Shown in pieces: positions 1 through 12,164 of a stretch of DNA of 64,000 bases (the stretch's first letter is position 1; each line of letters opens with the position of its first letter). The stretch comes from Mermis nigrescens (Eukaryota > Nematoda > Enoplea > Mermithida > Mermithidae): assembly GCA_036768485.1 (NCBI GenBank), contig JAVLUZ010000271.1, positions 4,818,309-4,882,308 on the forward strand. Direction: 5' to 3'. A program made the translations under genes and the position numbers. The notes under the pieces are model-generated. The model was not told the origin of the DNA and ran no database searches. It worked only from the letters and a program-made list of their open reading frames with translations.

Positions 1-1338
1 ATTCTGATATTATGATCAACATTTATGAAAAAATTGAGTCTCCACAGTGGCCCAAGGGCAAATAAGTATCAGATGTGTAAACGTAGACTCAAGCTACGTT
101 CACTTCGCTTACTTAACCCAAATCTCAAGCTTATGCGCTCACATGGTGGTCTTGCCCTTTTTAGGAGGTCAATCATCTGCCGGCAATAGGGGGGTAAGCA
201 GCCCGGCCTATTCAAGGTAGCCCGGCCCTCTACTCACACACCTTGTTAAACTTACTTACTTAACCCCTTTGAAATTAAGTACCTAATTAGAGTAAGTTCC
301 CCGGAAAACTAATTGAGGGTTCAAAAAGATTATTATTTAGCTTGTTTTGGACCGCATTCCAGTGCTTGAAAATATTAAGGGTTCCTAAGTATAGTGTAGC
401 ACAAGGACAGAATTCAACAGCACGGAAATTCAACCAAGCCCAGCATTGTTAATTAAATAATTAATTTTTACAATATTTTTTGAACAGAAAAATTATGAAG
501 CAATTAAAAAGCGACAGCATGGAGGATACATGCTGCCAACCGTTGTGTTACAATAATTGGGTAAAATCAAACAATGTAATTAAACAAGGGCACAAAGCCC
601 TGCCAAAGGCATACAACTGATGCCAATTGGCACAAACACAAATGATTAAAAACAAAGCGTATGGCGAAAAGAAGCGTGCACACTATGCAGGAAAACAAAC
701 AGACAAGTTCTGCAGCCAAGCAGATAAAAAGGCACGTACGGAGTCTGCTCACGTACGGCAACAAAAAGAAAAAAGATACGCTCAGCGCGGAAGCTGGCAG
801 AGAGGCTCTCAGGCTCAAAAACTAATTGTAAAATGTAAAATCTTAAAGTGCCGTCAAAACTGCGCTCGCACGCAGTTTTAATTGACGCGGAAAAAGAGGG
901 GTAACAACACAAATTGAGAGATATGAAAAGGATCTATGAATACAACAATAGGCCTATGGGCAAAAGCTTGCGGTAAAGGTATGTACAAACAAGACAGGCA
1001 CAAATATGAGACACACATATATAATCTTTTAACACACGTAAGATATGATAACACACATACCAATGCGTACTCAAGTCGCATTAAGCCCGCGTGCCCATTT
1101 TCCTATCCCGGATTTTGATTGAAAATATGTGTGGGAATGGAATGTAAAATATGATAATTTTTAGGGGAGGTGGTCCCGGGCGACTCACTTAAGCGTTGCA
1201 CTTAACGGTCGTGTATGTGCGTATGGAAATTGAGCACAAGAATGTACATCTGGGGCAATCAATCGGTTTTTTCATCTATTTGAAAAAAAAACCCAAACTG
1301 ATTTTTTTCCCAAAAATTTTTTCAGTGTAAAGTTCACA
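1..1338. other. No recognisable gene
   Basis: I find no protein or RNA gene here. The open frames around 567-1118 are short, overlap on both strands and resemble no family I know. The stretch has moderately GC-rich patches (170-260, 640-910, 1085-1210) in otherwise AT-rich sequence. Confidence 0.6.
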
Positions 1339-1715
1339 AACATGAGTTTGGCACATACAAAAGTACTACAATCAAAGGGCTACAAACTGGCCCATACCAA
1401 ATTGATTTACACTTAATGGGGCATTAGGTTCAGATTTCTAAAGTTTACAATGTGGTGGACAGTGAAAAATATGTGTTTGTGCATATTTTTGTTCGCCACT
1501 TTCTCTGTTCAGAAGTCGGGAGAGGTCAAATAGGATAAGAATAAAGTACTTTCTAAGGGGTGGCAAACAAAAATATGAAGTGAAGAAGTTGGGAGAGGTC
1601 AAATAGGATAAAAATCAAGTAATTTTTAAGGGGTGGCATTGAGTGTAAATTAATCTGGTTTGGGCTAGTTTGTAGCCCTTTGATTATAGTACGTTTGTAT
1701 GTGCAAAACTTATGT
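1339..1715. repeat. Inverted repeat with about 80-bp arms
   Basis: Arm one (about 1339-1422) and arm two (about 1636-1715) are imperfect reverse complements. For example, gcacatacaaaagtactaca in arm one is matched by the complement of the stretch ending gtttgtatgtgc in arm two. The spacer of roughly 215 bp contains most of a 54-bp direct duplication (1511-1564 and 1584-1637). A transcript could fold into a long hairpin. It may be a foldback element or a local inverted duplication. Confidence 0.75.
1511..1637. repeat. 54-bp direct duplication
   Basis: Two copies (1511-1564 and 1584-1637) share the core gggagaggtcaaataggata and both end aaggggtggc. The second copy runs into arm two of the surrounding inverted repeat. 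Confidence 0.75.
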
Positions 1716-2065
1716 TCCGCAAAATATTTGATATGACTTACCAATTAAATACAAAAAAACCTGTTTTTTTTGCTCATTTTACACCTCAGATTTCAAACTT
1801 TACACCCCATAAACAACTCAATATTACGTTTTTTTGAATGCGGTTTGCTTTGACATGCAGCCCTTAAAACTTACTTTATTTCTATTTATTTAAATTATCT
1901 TAACTCATATCCGAAGAAGTTGGCAGAGAAATCTTTGACAGAATCTGTTTTTTTACTTATCCACTAGAGTGTAAAGTTTGAATCCCTGGTACTGTGTATT
2001 GATTGTAGAAAAGTTTGAAGGTCAGATTCATTATTCTGACCTCACAGAGAACATTTTTTAAAAAA

Positions 2066-2906
2066 TTCATCATCCACAACGCTCTGGGCGGAAAAAATTT
2101 TTTCAGTGTAAAGTTTACACCTGCACTAATAATGCAATATTGATTGTAAAGGAACAAAATAAATTTTGACGTGTAGCGCTCATGACGAGGCAAATTTTAA
2201 AGGTAGTTACCATGTTCTTTCTACTGAGTGGAGAATATGGCAGGGAAAAAATATTTTTTGTCTCAGACTCTTTACAATAAACCGCCTCTAAATTCGAAAA
2301 TATTCCTTTTGAAGAAGAAATAAAAAAAGTTTCCCTAGAATTTCTAACCATCTACCTTTTGAAACCAATCAGGCTGCATAGAATGTAAAACTGAGTTAGA
2401 TATGCTCTTGCACACAAAAACTGTAAAAACCGTCTAGTTTACACTCCTGTGCAACAACTAATGAGTGTAAAGAAATTTTAAGACCAGATTCATAACCTAC
2501 TAATTAGGGAAACATTTTATAAAAAAACTCGTCATCCACGATGCTGTATGTGGAAAAATTTTTTCCGTGTAAAGTTTACACTTGCGCTAATAACGCAATA
2601 TTAATTGTAAAGTAACAAAATAAATTTTGACGTGTAGCGCTTAAGACAAGGCACATTTTAAAGGTAGTTACCACGTTCTGTCTACCAAGTGGAGAATATG
2701 GCAGGGAAAAATATTTTTTTGTTTCAGCCTCTATACAATAAACTGCCTGTAAATTCAAATATATTACTTTGTAAGAAAAATGAAAAAGTCACTCCTGGAT
2801 TTTTTAACCGTCTACCTTTTGAAACCAATCAGGCTGCATAGAATGTAAAACTGAGTTAGATATGCTATTGCACACAAAAACTGTAAAAAACTGTCTAGTT
2901 TACACC
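2066..2906. repeat. Tandem duplication, about 380-bp unit
   Basis: Copy A (about 2066-2445) and copy B (about 2531-2906) align end to end. Shared landmarks are the tcatccac start, gtgtaaagtttaca, cgtgtagcgct, gtggagaatatggcaggga, gaaaccaatcaggctgcata and the gtctagtttacac end. Weaker similarity extends into the DNA upstream of each copy, so the real unit is probably about 470 bp. No coding function is visible. The short minus-strand frames in the two copies are alike only because the DNA is duplicated. Confidence 0.85.
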
Positions 2907-3245
2907 GGGTTGGCTCCAGCCCAATGAAATTTGGTGGGCTGATATTTTGGGCCGAGGTCGGTCCAATGGGGGAAGGAGCCGTAGCGATCTTGAAATTTCG
3001 ACAAACGCACCCATTGGCCCTGGGCAGGGAGGGAGTAGGGTTTGGCCCCTGTGCTATAAGCCTCCACAATTTTGGGAGATGGCCGATTTTTTGCTATTTT
3101 TTTCAAAAATTAGTTTATACTGTTTGTATAGGGATACCCCGGCCAAGAGGAGCATGCCTGGCAACACTATGTACATTGTTATATGTTACAGCATTGGTGG
3201 GCACTGTGAAACATCAAAATACGGGTTTAACCAAATGATGCTATA
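2907..3245. other. GC-richer block, unassigned
   Basis: This stretch is clearly richer in G and C than its flanks (for example gggccgaggtcggtccaatg) and begins exactly where duplication copy B ends. That suggests a separate inserted repeat. I could not find terminal repeats or a target duplication, and two overlapping plus-strand frames show no family signature. Confidence 0.4.
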
Positions 3246-3248
3246 ACA

Positions 3249-3675
3249 TAGGCAATTTTATAAGATAGGCATGGTATGAGATACTATGTGCAACAAGATA
3301 AGCAATGCTATAAGATAGGACGTGATATAAGATACTCTGTGCTACAGGATAGGCAATACTATAAGATAGGACGTGATATAAGACACCCCGTGCTACAAGA
3401 TAGGCAATGCTATAAGATAGAACGTTATAAAAGATACCCCGTGCTACAAGATAGGCAATGCTATAAGATAGGAAGTGATATAAGATACCCCGAGCTGCAA
3501 GATAGGCAATATTATAAGATAGTATGGGATATAAGATACCCTGTGCTATGAGATAGGCAATGCTATAAGATAGGTTTGGTATAGATACCCTGTCTGTGCC
3601 ATAACATGCAGTGATATAAGATAGGAGATACCATCAGCTATAACATATCACGTGATATATGACACCCTTTGCTAC
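3249..3675. repeat. Minisatellite, about 50-bp unit
   Basis: At least seven imperfect copies are built from gataggcaatgctataagat followed by a variable stretch with gatataagataccc and gtgctac. The array is read as repeated YKIGRDIRYPVLQDRQ-type peptide in one frame, which is a by-product of the repeat and not evidence for a protein. Related gctataagata units return at 4196-4335. Confidence 0.9.
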
Positions 3676-3689
3676 AACAAACAAAAAAT

Positions 3690-4110
3690 TTTTAAAACAT
3701 CAAAAATATGGTTTGACCGAAAAGATTTTTCAAAACATCCTAAAACATCAAAAATATGGTTTGATGGAAAAAATTTTCCAAAACATCCCAAAACATCAAA
3801 AATATGGGTTTGATTAAAAAAATTTTCCAAAACATCCTAAAACATCAAAAATATGGTTTGACGAAAAAAATTTTCCAAAACATCCCAAAACATCAACAAT
3901 ATGGGTTTTATTAAAAAAATTTCCAGAACACTCCAGAACATCAAAAATATGATTATGGCTAAACAATTTTCAAAACCATTCTGTAACGTCAAAAATATGG
4001 ATTTGATCAAAAAAATGGTTGACAAAAGACATTTTAAAAAAATCCAAAAAATAAAATATGGTTTGTACCAACAATTTTTTTAGAAATATCCCAAAAACAT
4101 CAAAAGTCTT
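3690..4110. repeat. Minisatellite, about 50-bp unit
   Basis: Repeated units have the form aaaacatcaaaaatatggtt followed by tgacgaaaaaaattttcc. The array is AT-rich and degenerate toward its right end. Confidence 0.85.
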
Positions 4111-4141
4111 GAAAAATAAAAAATACAAGAGACATATTAAT

Positions 4142-4195
4142 TCCATATAGCTATCAGGCCTAAGTTCAGCCCGGGCAACGCCGGGCAGCTCAACT
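4142..4195 (+). mobile_element. Helitron-like 3' end, internal copy
   Basis: The stretch catatagctatcaggcctaa continues into agcccgggcaacgccgggcagctcaactat. The gcccgg/ccgggc stem with a gcaacg loop is the same hairpin as at 4669-4732. The terminal CTAGT is replaced by ctatg, so this copy may be mutated or part of a tandemly duplicated element. Confidence 0.5.
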
Positions 4196-4660
4196 ATGCT
4201 ACAAGATAGGATACGGTATAGCATACCCAATGCTATAAGATACCTAATGCTATAACATACCCAATGCTATAAGATATGACACGGTATAAAGTACCCAATG
4301 CTATAGCATACTCAACGCTATAAGATAGGGCACGATGAAACACCAACATTATGGAAATTTTTTTGAAACATCAAAATTATGGATTTTTTAAAAACATCAA
4401 AATTATGGATTTTTTTAAAAAACATCAGAATTATGGATTTTTCAAAATAACATCAAAATTATGGATTCTTTTTAAAAAACATGGATTTTTTTAAAAAATA
4501 TCAAAATTATGGATTTTTTTTAAAAACATCAAAATTATGGATTTTTTAAAATCACATCAAAATTACGGATTTTTTAAAATAACACCAAAATTACGGATTA
4601 ATAAAAAAACATCAAAATTATGGATTTTTCCAAGAAACATCAAAATTATGGATTTTTTTA
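4196..4660. repeat. Two further minisatellite arrays
   Basis: Positions 4196-4335 carry gctataagata and cggtataacatacccaatgc units related to the array at 3249-3675. Positions 4340-4660 carry about 28-bp units of the form acatcaaaattatggatttt related to the array at 3690-4110. The order array type 1, array type 2, hairpin end is therefore seen twice in 3249-4732. Confidence 0.85.
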
Positions 4661-4668
4661 CATATCAA

Positions 4669-4877
<209 letters not shown>

Positions 4878-4892
4878 ACTTAGATTGTATGA

Positions 4893-5560
4893 ATGGATAC
4901 TAAAGAATTTTACAAAACGCTTCCGGGCAATTTACAAGAATTGAATTCTGCAGCTACTTTTATAACAAACTTACCAAGACAAATCATATTGAATGGGAGT
5001 GGGAAGTTGGTATAGCAGAAATGGTTTATGCAAAAACTTGTCACAATATTACTGAGGATCAGAATATGATACAATTCTACAATTTTAAAAAGAGTGTAAT
5101 GTAAAAATGCTGATTCCCCAAGGAAGATACCGTAATATACACAATCTGCTTCAAATAATCAGCAAATTATATTAAATTTTTACATATATTACAATATAGT
5201 TAAAAGCACAAATTGTTGGGAATGTTTTTGCAAGACTTCTGCAGGTCAATAATATTGAAGGAAAGTACATGGACATCATAAATCACTCTTATTTTAGATA
5301 ACACTATATTCTTGTGCTTAAAGAGTTATTTAATACGATTGAAGTAAATATCAAATCAGATTAAAATCAACCTGTACCTTTTAAGTATGGAAAAATTATT
5401 GCAAAATTACATTTTAGAATGACTTAGTTGGACAATATTAAACTCTCAGATTAAACGGCATATGTGCTGCCATCTTTTTCTGACACTTTGTTATTAAAAT
5501 CCACCTCATAAATCACTTTAACTTTTAGAAACTCAAATCACACATGTGGTTAGGCGTTGG
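4893..5560 (+). pseudogene. Polinton FYxTLP-type gene relic, copy 1
   Basis: The frame opens with ATG at 4893 and reads KEFYKTLPGNLQE, then RQIILNG. After a frame change it continues EWEVGIAEMVYAKTCHN and ENMIQFYNF-like text to a stop near 5102. A third piece reads PQGRYRNIHNLLQ at about 5110-5160. The opening FYxTLP, the EWEVGxAE block and the later SWYN-like position are typical of a conserved Polinton/Maverick protein that I take to be structural. That assignment is from memory of the family. A second relic with the same three blocks in the same order lies at 27120-27600. No function is retained here. Confidence 0.6.
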
Positions 5561-6501
5561 ACTATAGTTTGCAATTCCAAACGGTAGCCAAAGGTGGACT
5601 TTTGCGCCAGTGGCCCTGCAAATAATGTGGGGGCACTTAGTCTGTAATGATTAAGGATAGAGTAGACCTGCAAAATACGCATGTGGCTGTTGCAAAATAT
5701 GCAAAATTTGGTTAATTGTTCAGCAAAATGATTAAACCAAGCTGCAAATACAATATTTTGTTAAATATTAATTTTCTGTTGGTTTTGTAATTATGCAACC
5801 ATGCAAAACAATCACGCTTTCCTATGAAGCTAATGAACAATCTTGTGCATAATGACATTTAACAAAATATATTTCAAATGCTAAAACCAGCAACAGCAGG
5901 ATACAACAATGTGACACAGTGATTCAGTATGATCTTTTTGTATTGTTTCATTATATAAATGTGCTTAACATTGACTCTATTAGTGGCAGTAGGGGAGTAA
6001 TAATTGTGTTGTGATCAATTTGTAGAGAAAGTGTTGTAGCTTATAGCTTGAAGCAAATGACTTTAGATTTATAGCTTGTGCTTTGTATTTAAGTAGATTA
6101 AATTTTTTGTATTAGCAAAGAAACAAGCTACATTCAAATACTTGAAAAATATCCAAATATGTGGCAATGCGCCAAATTCAAACCTACACTGAGCTCAAAG
6201 AATAATTTGGGACAAATAATTTGGCATTCAGATTGTTGGAGAAATTATCAAATAATCAGAGAATGTCTTTGGAAGATTAGGATCAAAGCAAATAATCGCA
6301 AAACTTTAGAATTAATGATATTGGTGTGTATAGCAGTCAGAGGAATGGGAGCACATTCAAAAAAATCAGCATTTGGTGTTGCGTCAGAGGAATGGGAGCA
6401 CGTTCAAAAAATCAGCATTTGGTGTTGCACTGTATTCCAAACAGTTTCAAAATCTGCCTATTACTGGCATTGTTAGTCCATTTGTTTTCATTGCTGATGA
6501 T
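5561..6501. other. No gene; short tandem duplication
   Basis: No coding family is recognised. A 49-bp near-perfect direct duplication sits at about 6338-6433, with both copies sharing gtcagaggaatgggagca and aaaaatcagcatttggtgtt. The surrounding frame (6159-6476) has no domain I know. Confidence 0.5.
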
Positions 6502-7018
6502 CACACTTGGGCGTAGGGGTTTTGGGGGTATGCACCCCCAGAAACCAAAATATCCCCAGAATTCAATTTTTGAAATTTTTTTGTTTTTTTCGCAATTTTT
6601 TGATGCCAATAAATTGTGCTTGATAAGAAATGTCGAAAAATGGTGTTTTTATCCCCATACCACCTCACATGGGTGTGGGGTTGAGGGGGTATGCACCCCC
6701 CAGAAGTTGAAATACTCCCCCCCCCAGAAATCAAAATACTCCCCCCAGAAATTTTTTTTTGCTTTTTTAGCAATTTTTTGATGCCATTGGACAGAGCTTG
6801 ATGAGAAACGTCGAAAAATGGTGTTTTTTGATATACAACCACTTTTAAGACTATTTTTCGACCTTTAAAAATTTTTTCACCCCTCCCCCACAAAAATTTT
6901 TTCACTCCCCCCCCAGAATGTCGGTCCTGCCCACCTATGCATACCACCATTTTTAAGGCCACTTTTTCACCTTCAAAAAATCTTGCACCCCACAGAATTT
7001 TCTTGCTGCCCATGTATG
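6502..7018 (+). mobile_element. hAT-type MITE, family 1, hosting a nested copy
   Basis: The element begins cacacttgggcg and ends ctgcccatgtatg. The ends are imperfect terminal inverted repeats (CAYACnTGGGC). Eight bases are duplicated at the borders with one mismatch: ctgatgat at 6494-6501 and ctgataat at 7019-7026. An 8-bp target duplication with CA...TGGGC ends is the mark of the hAT superfamily. There is no transposase. The normal family length is about 190-280 bp; this copy is 517 bp because a second copy (6664-6939) sits inside it. Confidence 0.88.
6664..6939 (+). mobile_element. hAT-type MITE, family 1, nested copy
   Basis: This copy is flanked by a perfect 8-bp duplication, cataccac, at 6656-6663 and 6940-6947. 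That stretch is part of the host copy's own conserved cataccaccattttt segment. The insert begins ctcacatgggtg and ends ctgcccacctatg, and it carries the family's C-run, caattttttgatgcca and agaaacgtcgaaaaatggtg blocks. It shows the family transposed more than once. Confidence 0.88.
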
Positions 7019-7026
7019 CTGATAAT

Positions 7027-7860
7027 GCTCTGCAAATGTCAGAGAGTGTGATGAAGCCATATCCCGGCAAGCACTTAGATGAAGATAGATAATTTCTATT
7101 TTATTGATTGTTGAGGGCCCAATGCTGTGTGAAGAATACATTTGGTAGTCTTGCATCTAGATTGAGAATCTTTCAAAAACGTCATTTGTTAAGCCAGAAG
7201 CTGCTGATAATGTTGTGAAAGCTGTTATTGTGCTACTTAACTTTTTTAAAAACTAATGACAATAAAGATGCGCCAACAATGTGATACATATCTGCATATT
7301 TGATAGATCATGAGGAAGATGATGGTAATTTATCCCTCAATAAGATACTTGCTTTTCAAATATCAGTAATTTTAAATCTACAGATGCTGCTTGGTGTCAT
7401 ATTTATCTGCAAGTAATGTTCATTAAATGCTGAAGGATTTCTTGGTGTCTTCTTATGGTTCATTGCCCTGGCAACGTAAAGCATGCAGTCTTGGATAGTT
7501 TGTATTTTGCATATTAAAATTTAGGATTTCATGTACTATTCATCATAAATGGTGATCATCATAATTGAGAAGGGTGTTTGTAGTTGACTTAATTGACCCT
7601 GGCAACTCAGCAACCTCAATAGTTTTGGTCAATTTTATATAATTGAGTGTATGATAGAATTGTGAAAAAAACAGATATACAACCTACAATTGCATAAAGT
7701 CTACATTAATTATGGAATTGCTGGTCGATTTTATGCAATTTGCAGAAAATTTTGATTTTCCTCTGTTTTTAACCTTTATTTTACCTTCAGGAAATTGTAC
7801 TTCCTTCTGTCTAAGGAATAAGCTTGCCTTAATGCTGCATGTCGGATCATGACTCATGGT
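7027..7860. other. No recognisable gene
   Basis: Both strands are broken by stops. A weak resemblance to the N-terminal part of a ubiquitin-specific protease around 7560-7640 is too poor to claim, although a decayed C-terminal part of such a protein follows at 8090-8835. Confidence 0.4.
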
Positions 7861-8019
7861 CATAAATGGGCAGCACCAATATTCTGGGGGATGCAAGATT
7901 TTTTAGAGGCAAAAAATGGTCTTAAAATGGTGGAATGGCTTAAATACATCATTTTTTTGCTAAAATACACTATTTCTCATTCAGCATTATCCATTGGCAT
8001 AAAATGGATAGTGCTCAAT
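7861..8019 (-). mobile_element. hAT-type MITE, family 1, broken copy
   Basis: It begins cataaatgggcagcaccaat and continues with family 1 blocks in reverse orientation (attctgggggatgcaagatt, ttaaaatggtgg). It ends at an 18-bp hairpin, where tcattcagcattatccat is mirrored by atggatagtgctcaatga. The second hairpin arm is the same family segment in the opposite direction, so the copy is rearranged. No target duplication was found. Confidence 0.6.
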
Positions 8020-8089
8020 GAATACTATATTAGATTTGGTCAATACATTTGTAATTTCATGCTATGCAAACGAAATTGTCCAGTGCTCA

Positions 8090-8835
8090 ATTAGGATGCC
8101 TGTCTTGATAAATTGTTTGATCACTTTGCCTCAAAAAGATGTCATTGTTGAAAGACTGCTAATTTTGTAAGCTTGTAATTTGAGCAGCAATTGTGGGCAA
8201 AGCACAGCTTCATTGCAATCATTAATTGACATAAAGTACTAAAGGCTAAGATTTATGTGAATTCTTAGTTGACTCAATAGATAAATTGAGTGAACCAGTT
8301 GAGCAACTGTTTATATACTATGAGTTTAGAAGGAACACATGTTTGACAAAGAAAATGCATGTAAAAGTTTTGCCACAGTGTAAAAGCTGTATAATGTGTT
8401 TGTATCCCAGCAGACAGTGTGCATTCAAGACATTATTCATTTCAACTGCTATTTACAGCTTTTGTGATGAATGTGCAGTGGATTGTTCATTTGAACAGGA
8501 TACATCAATGAGATTCAATTGTCAGTACCTAATCAGTTCTTTGAATTTATTTGAGCACAATTTGCATAATCTTGTTTAAATGAAGCAGAAGATTAATGGT
8601 ATTAATGCAAACAATGTGAGCTTATATGGCAAGCAGTTTAGGGCAAATGCAGCTATTACTCACTATGGAAACAGTGTAAACAGTGGTTATTACACCTGTT
8701 ACATTCCTAGTTAGTTTGATACATGGTTGAACATTGATGATCAGAAAATTAGCCAACATTCAGAAAGGCTGAGATTTTTGCCCTATTTAGAAAACATATA
8801 TATATATATACTTTTTTGGAAAGGATTTAATTTTA
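8090..8835 (+). pseudogene. Ubiquitin-specific protease (USP)-like domain, decayed
   Basis: The decisive block is at about 8640-8740 in one frame: ITHYGNSVNSGYYTCYIPS, a stop, then FDTWLNIDDQKI. This is the C-terminal USP pattern (HYG, GHYTxYV, W..DD). The same frame upstream holds paired cysteines (CKSCIMC, CDEC) and LISSLNLFEHN, fitting the fingers and the beta-strand before the His box. A DACLDKLFDHF block near 8092-8125 resembles the QxDAxEF region. The catalytic His of GHYT is Tyr here (SGYYT), and stops lie at 8577-8579 and just before FDTW, so it is inactive. It is either a host gene relic or cargo of a transposon; the neighbours are all transposons. Confidence 0.6.
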
Positions 8836-9029
8836 GTCATTTATGCTTATTGCATAGTACCCCTTTATGTGTTCTGTTTGTGGTACATGTAATGGCTCAA
8901 AATTTTTGAGCAGGGCTCCTTGTCACACATGGGTAGCAGTAGCATCATAATTCTATGGAATCATGATGGGTTAAATTACTATAAAGTCTAAAAATAGACT
9001 TCTGCTAGGTCTACAAATCTGTGGTGGAC

Positions 9030-9265
9030 TTTTCATCATCTGAGAGGGGTGTGAAGCCCCATGCCCATGTGTGGTCCTTGATCCTTTTATTTCAAAGAAT
9101 TAAAGAATTAATATGGATAGAAAATTTTCTGGCTTTGGGGGATGGGCATGTAAGAGAAACATTAAAAAATAGTGTTTTCTTGTCCTACCACCATTTTTAA
9201 AGCCAGTTTTTGACCCTTGAGAAATTTTGCAACCTATCTCTCAAATTTAGGTGCTGCCCACCTAT
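9030..9265 (+). mobile_element. hAT-type MITE, family 1, degraded copy
   Basis: Family 1 blocks are recognisable from about 9170 onward (accaccatttttaaagcc, ttttgacccttgag) and at the right end (gtgctgcccacctat). The left part is diverged and I could not place its border or a target duplication. Confidence 0.5.
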
Positions 9266-10053
9266 AATTCCCACCCCCTGTCACATAAATGGTGCTTGGT
9301 ACTATGATGTCTTGATTTTTAATTATTCATAAATGGAAAAATATATATGTACTATTGTGAGATTTAGTGTTACTAAAATGTTCAAATACATTTTCAGGAA
9401 ATCTTGCGGAGTAACTATGCGCAGCTGTGTAAGCTTAGCACATCATATATTGCCTCAATGAGGCCTTAAAATTGCCTTTTCAGCTACAGTGATATACCAG
9501 TTGGATTGACTTAGGCTCTCAGGTATTCACTCAACAGACCTTGGGTCATTTATGAGTGCACTGCATGCATATTCTAAATTCACTGCATGCATATTCTAAT
9601 TAGTGCACTGTTACCTTAGGAAATGATTTATTCTGTTTACTTTCAAAATTTAAGGATTTCGTTAATGTTAGATTCCACATTTGCCAGTCTTTCAATTTTG
9701 GTGGACCTTCATTGTATCCTACAACTGAGGGCATTAATTTGATGTTAAATCAGTATGAAAAATTTGTTTTTGAGAATTTAAAAACCATTTTGGTTCCGAA
9801 TTTTATGTTCTATGTACAAAAACACGAGCAATTTATTATATACCACCATTTTACATTGACTCTTTTAATGTGTCCATACACACTTTCATAATTTTGTATA
9901 TTGCTTTCTTCTTCTTCCTATTATTTTGTTCCCCTGACTTAGGTTGGATGATTAATTTTGCCAAACCTTATAATACTGCAGTTTTTTTCTTTCATTTTGA
10001 TACTGGAATTCCAAAGTTCTGTACCCCTAATAACTCATCCTTTCAGTTCCTAG
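9266..10053. other. No recognisable gene
   Basis: AT-rich, with a small tandem duplication (cactgcatgcatattctaaa twice at about 9558-9602). No family was recognised in any frame. Confidence 0.5.
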
Positions 10054-10246
10054 CACACATATGCATGGGGGGTACGCACACACCCATGGAAGTTGAGATG
10101 CCCCCCAGAACTCAAATCCTGAAAGTTTTTTCTTGCATTCCAGCAATTTTTTGATGCCATTGGATAGTGCTCAATGAGTAACGTCAAAAAATGGTGTTGT
10201 TTTGCCATAGATCCACAACCCAAAATTTTGGTGCTGCCCACCTATG
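10054..10246 (+). mobile_element. hAT-type MITE, family 1
   Basis: It begins cacacatatgcatgggg and ends gctgcccacctatg, with a perfect 8-bp target duplication gttcctag at 10046-10053 and 10247-10254. Internal family blocks include caattttttgatgccattgg and agtaacgtcaaaaaatggtg. At 193 bp it is the shortest complete copy in the window. Confidence 0.92.
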
Positions 10247-10419
10247 GTTCCTAGTCTTGAAAGCACCTTAAAGTAAGTGTAAGTGAGAGGTTCCAAAAAG
10301 TCATAAGCAAAGCAAAATTATCTCTATAATATGCAACTGAACCAAAAAATAATATGCCGGCTCAAGCTGAACCTTTGGATTAAGTTATAAAATATTCACT
10401 ACATACAGTAATTTAACCA

Positions 10420-11060
10420 TTGACTCAAAGGCTTGAGAATTTAGACATGCAATTTGAAAATTTTCAGTCAATAAATGCTGCTTTTGACGATGAAAGATGC
10501 AATTATTTCCTAAATAATCATTTATTTAATTTAAGCCCTCCTCAAATTATTAGTGAAGCATCTAGCAATTGTTTTAGTGACTGTGTTCAAAACTTTAAGC
10601 AATTTTTAAAATTACAAGATATTGATGGCAATGATGATTACACAATTGCCGACTTAAGAGCTAACCTATAAGGTGCAGCGTTAGCAGCTTTCCATAAGAA
10701 AATGCGCACTGAGACACCTCCTATTACTTTTGATAGTCTTACTAATAAATTGCAGGAAGTTTTTCCAATAACCATGATGCCAATGTTTTTCAGCAATTTT
10801 TGTGCAATAAAAAACAAAAAACTGGCAAAAATGTAGCTATATTTCTCGAAAATTTGAGAAAAATTGCATAAATAGCTTACCCAAACATTGATAACACATC
10901 AATGGAGTCTTCTTACATGGACTACTCCCCTAAGTAACACAAGGTGTACATTTTCATGAATTTTCATCTATGAATGACGCCTTGAAAGCAGCTTGTTACA
11001 TTTATCTCAATGAGTTTGTGAACATCTGACACATAATGCACAAGTTAATGATGGTATTCT
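10420..11060 (+). pseudogene. Ty3-type gag relic (third member of the clade)
   Basis: One frame reads NCFSDCVQNFKQFLKLQDI, a stop at 10669, then GAALAAFHKKMRTETPPITF. After a frame change it reads SNNHDANVFQQFLCNKKQK and FLENLRKIA. A last piece reads FHEFSSMNDALKAACYI near 10955-11005. These blocks match, in the same order, Gag of the elements at 15995-25465 and 34263-41083 (FTEW..F.KFL.LQ, FPDG...VYQQ, Y..Y.SL.E..KAA). The Gag matrix/capsid role follows from that similarity. No LTRs were found around it. Confidence 0.75.
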
Positions 11061-11599
11061 AAGTAATTCAGGCCCAAATCCAATCATGCTGCTTAGGTAG
11101 CCAGTCAATGTCTTGACCAACATCATTGTAAAAGGATTTAACACAAATGGATTATCTGCTGCATGCCGAGAGAATAAGCCAAGAACCAGAGAATTCAATG
11201 AGAACAGATCAACCTAAGCACAATGAATGAATGAATGAATGAAGCATGGATGAATAACAAGATTTTTTCTCAAATAGCAACTATATTAATTTGGACAGAT
11301 GTGATTGCTACAGTAATTGTGAAAATGTTATAAGTGGGCCTTATTTAATGCTTTTAATCCTCATTTTTCTCAAAACATTGCACAATCAAATAATAAAAAT
11401 GACAGTAATAATATGAATAATAATTTATTACTTACACATTGTACAGACATAGCCATTTTATAGATACTGAAAAGTTTTATCGCTCAATAGATTCAGATGA
11501 TAGCATTGTGAATTTTAAGTTTTAACCACTGTCAGGCAAGAGGCCAAAGTGAACCTTAGTTACTGTTCACACATGTCTTCTAGTTATGAGGCAAATACC
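11061..11599. other. Probable tail of the gag relic, undetermined
   Basis: The stretch continues in gag-like codon use but with many stops. It contains a short (gaat)n run at 11222-11246. I see no zinc knuckle or LTR that I could defend. Confidence 0.35.
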
Positions 11600-11603
11600 T
11601 TAA

Positions 11604-12164
11604 CCCTCGCATTCCCATGAATTAGGACGGCATCCTAGCTGATCACTTTTTTGTGCTATTTATTTCATTGTATGTTTTGTATGACTACAAAACTGTCTAG
11701 CCTCATTTTAGACCTAGTTAAATCATTTGAAATATTCAAACTGGTGAATAAAATTATACATCCTGAAAAATTAGCATATTTTCATGATTATTGTATAAAA
11801 ACTTAATTTAAAAAAAAGTGTTTGGCCAATGATCAGTACAAGATTGGTGGGCTTCTGCTTTTTTATCAGCTACTACAGTCCTAAAATGATATTTTAGTCA
11901 ACTAAAATATACTATTTGTATTTATTTTATGCATGTCCAGGTCATGCCTATGCTTACGTATAGTAGCAGGTTTTTTACTTATAACTTCTTACAAAGTTAC
12001 TTAAGCAATAAATGACAAACATGTTCGGAAAGAGCATAAAAAAACTGCACAAAATGATACTAATATTTGCTATTTTGAGTGAGACTAAGTACATTTTAAC
12101 TAGTCTAGGACGGCGTCCTAGCACGGGAACCTTTGACTTCAAAAAACACACGGGAATGTGAGGG
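11604..12164. mobile_element. piggyBac-type MITE, 561 bp
   Basis: The ends are inverted repeats: CCCTCGCATTCCCATG at the left and, read from the right, CCCTCACATTCCCGTG. They are flanked by TTAA (11600-11603) on the left and CTAA (12165-12168) on the right. CCCT ends and a TTAA target are the hallmark of piggyBac; the right target has one change. Just inside lies a second inverted pair (taggacggcatcctagc and taggacggcgtcctagc). No transposase frame is present. Confidence 0.8.
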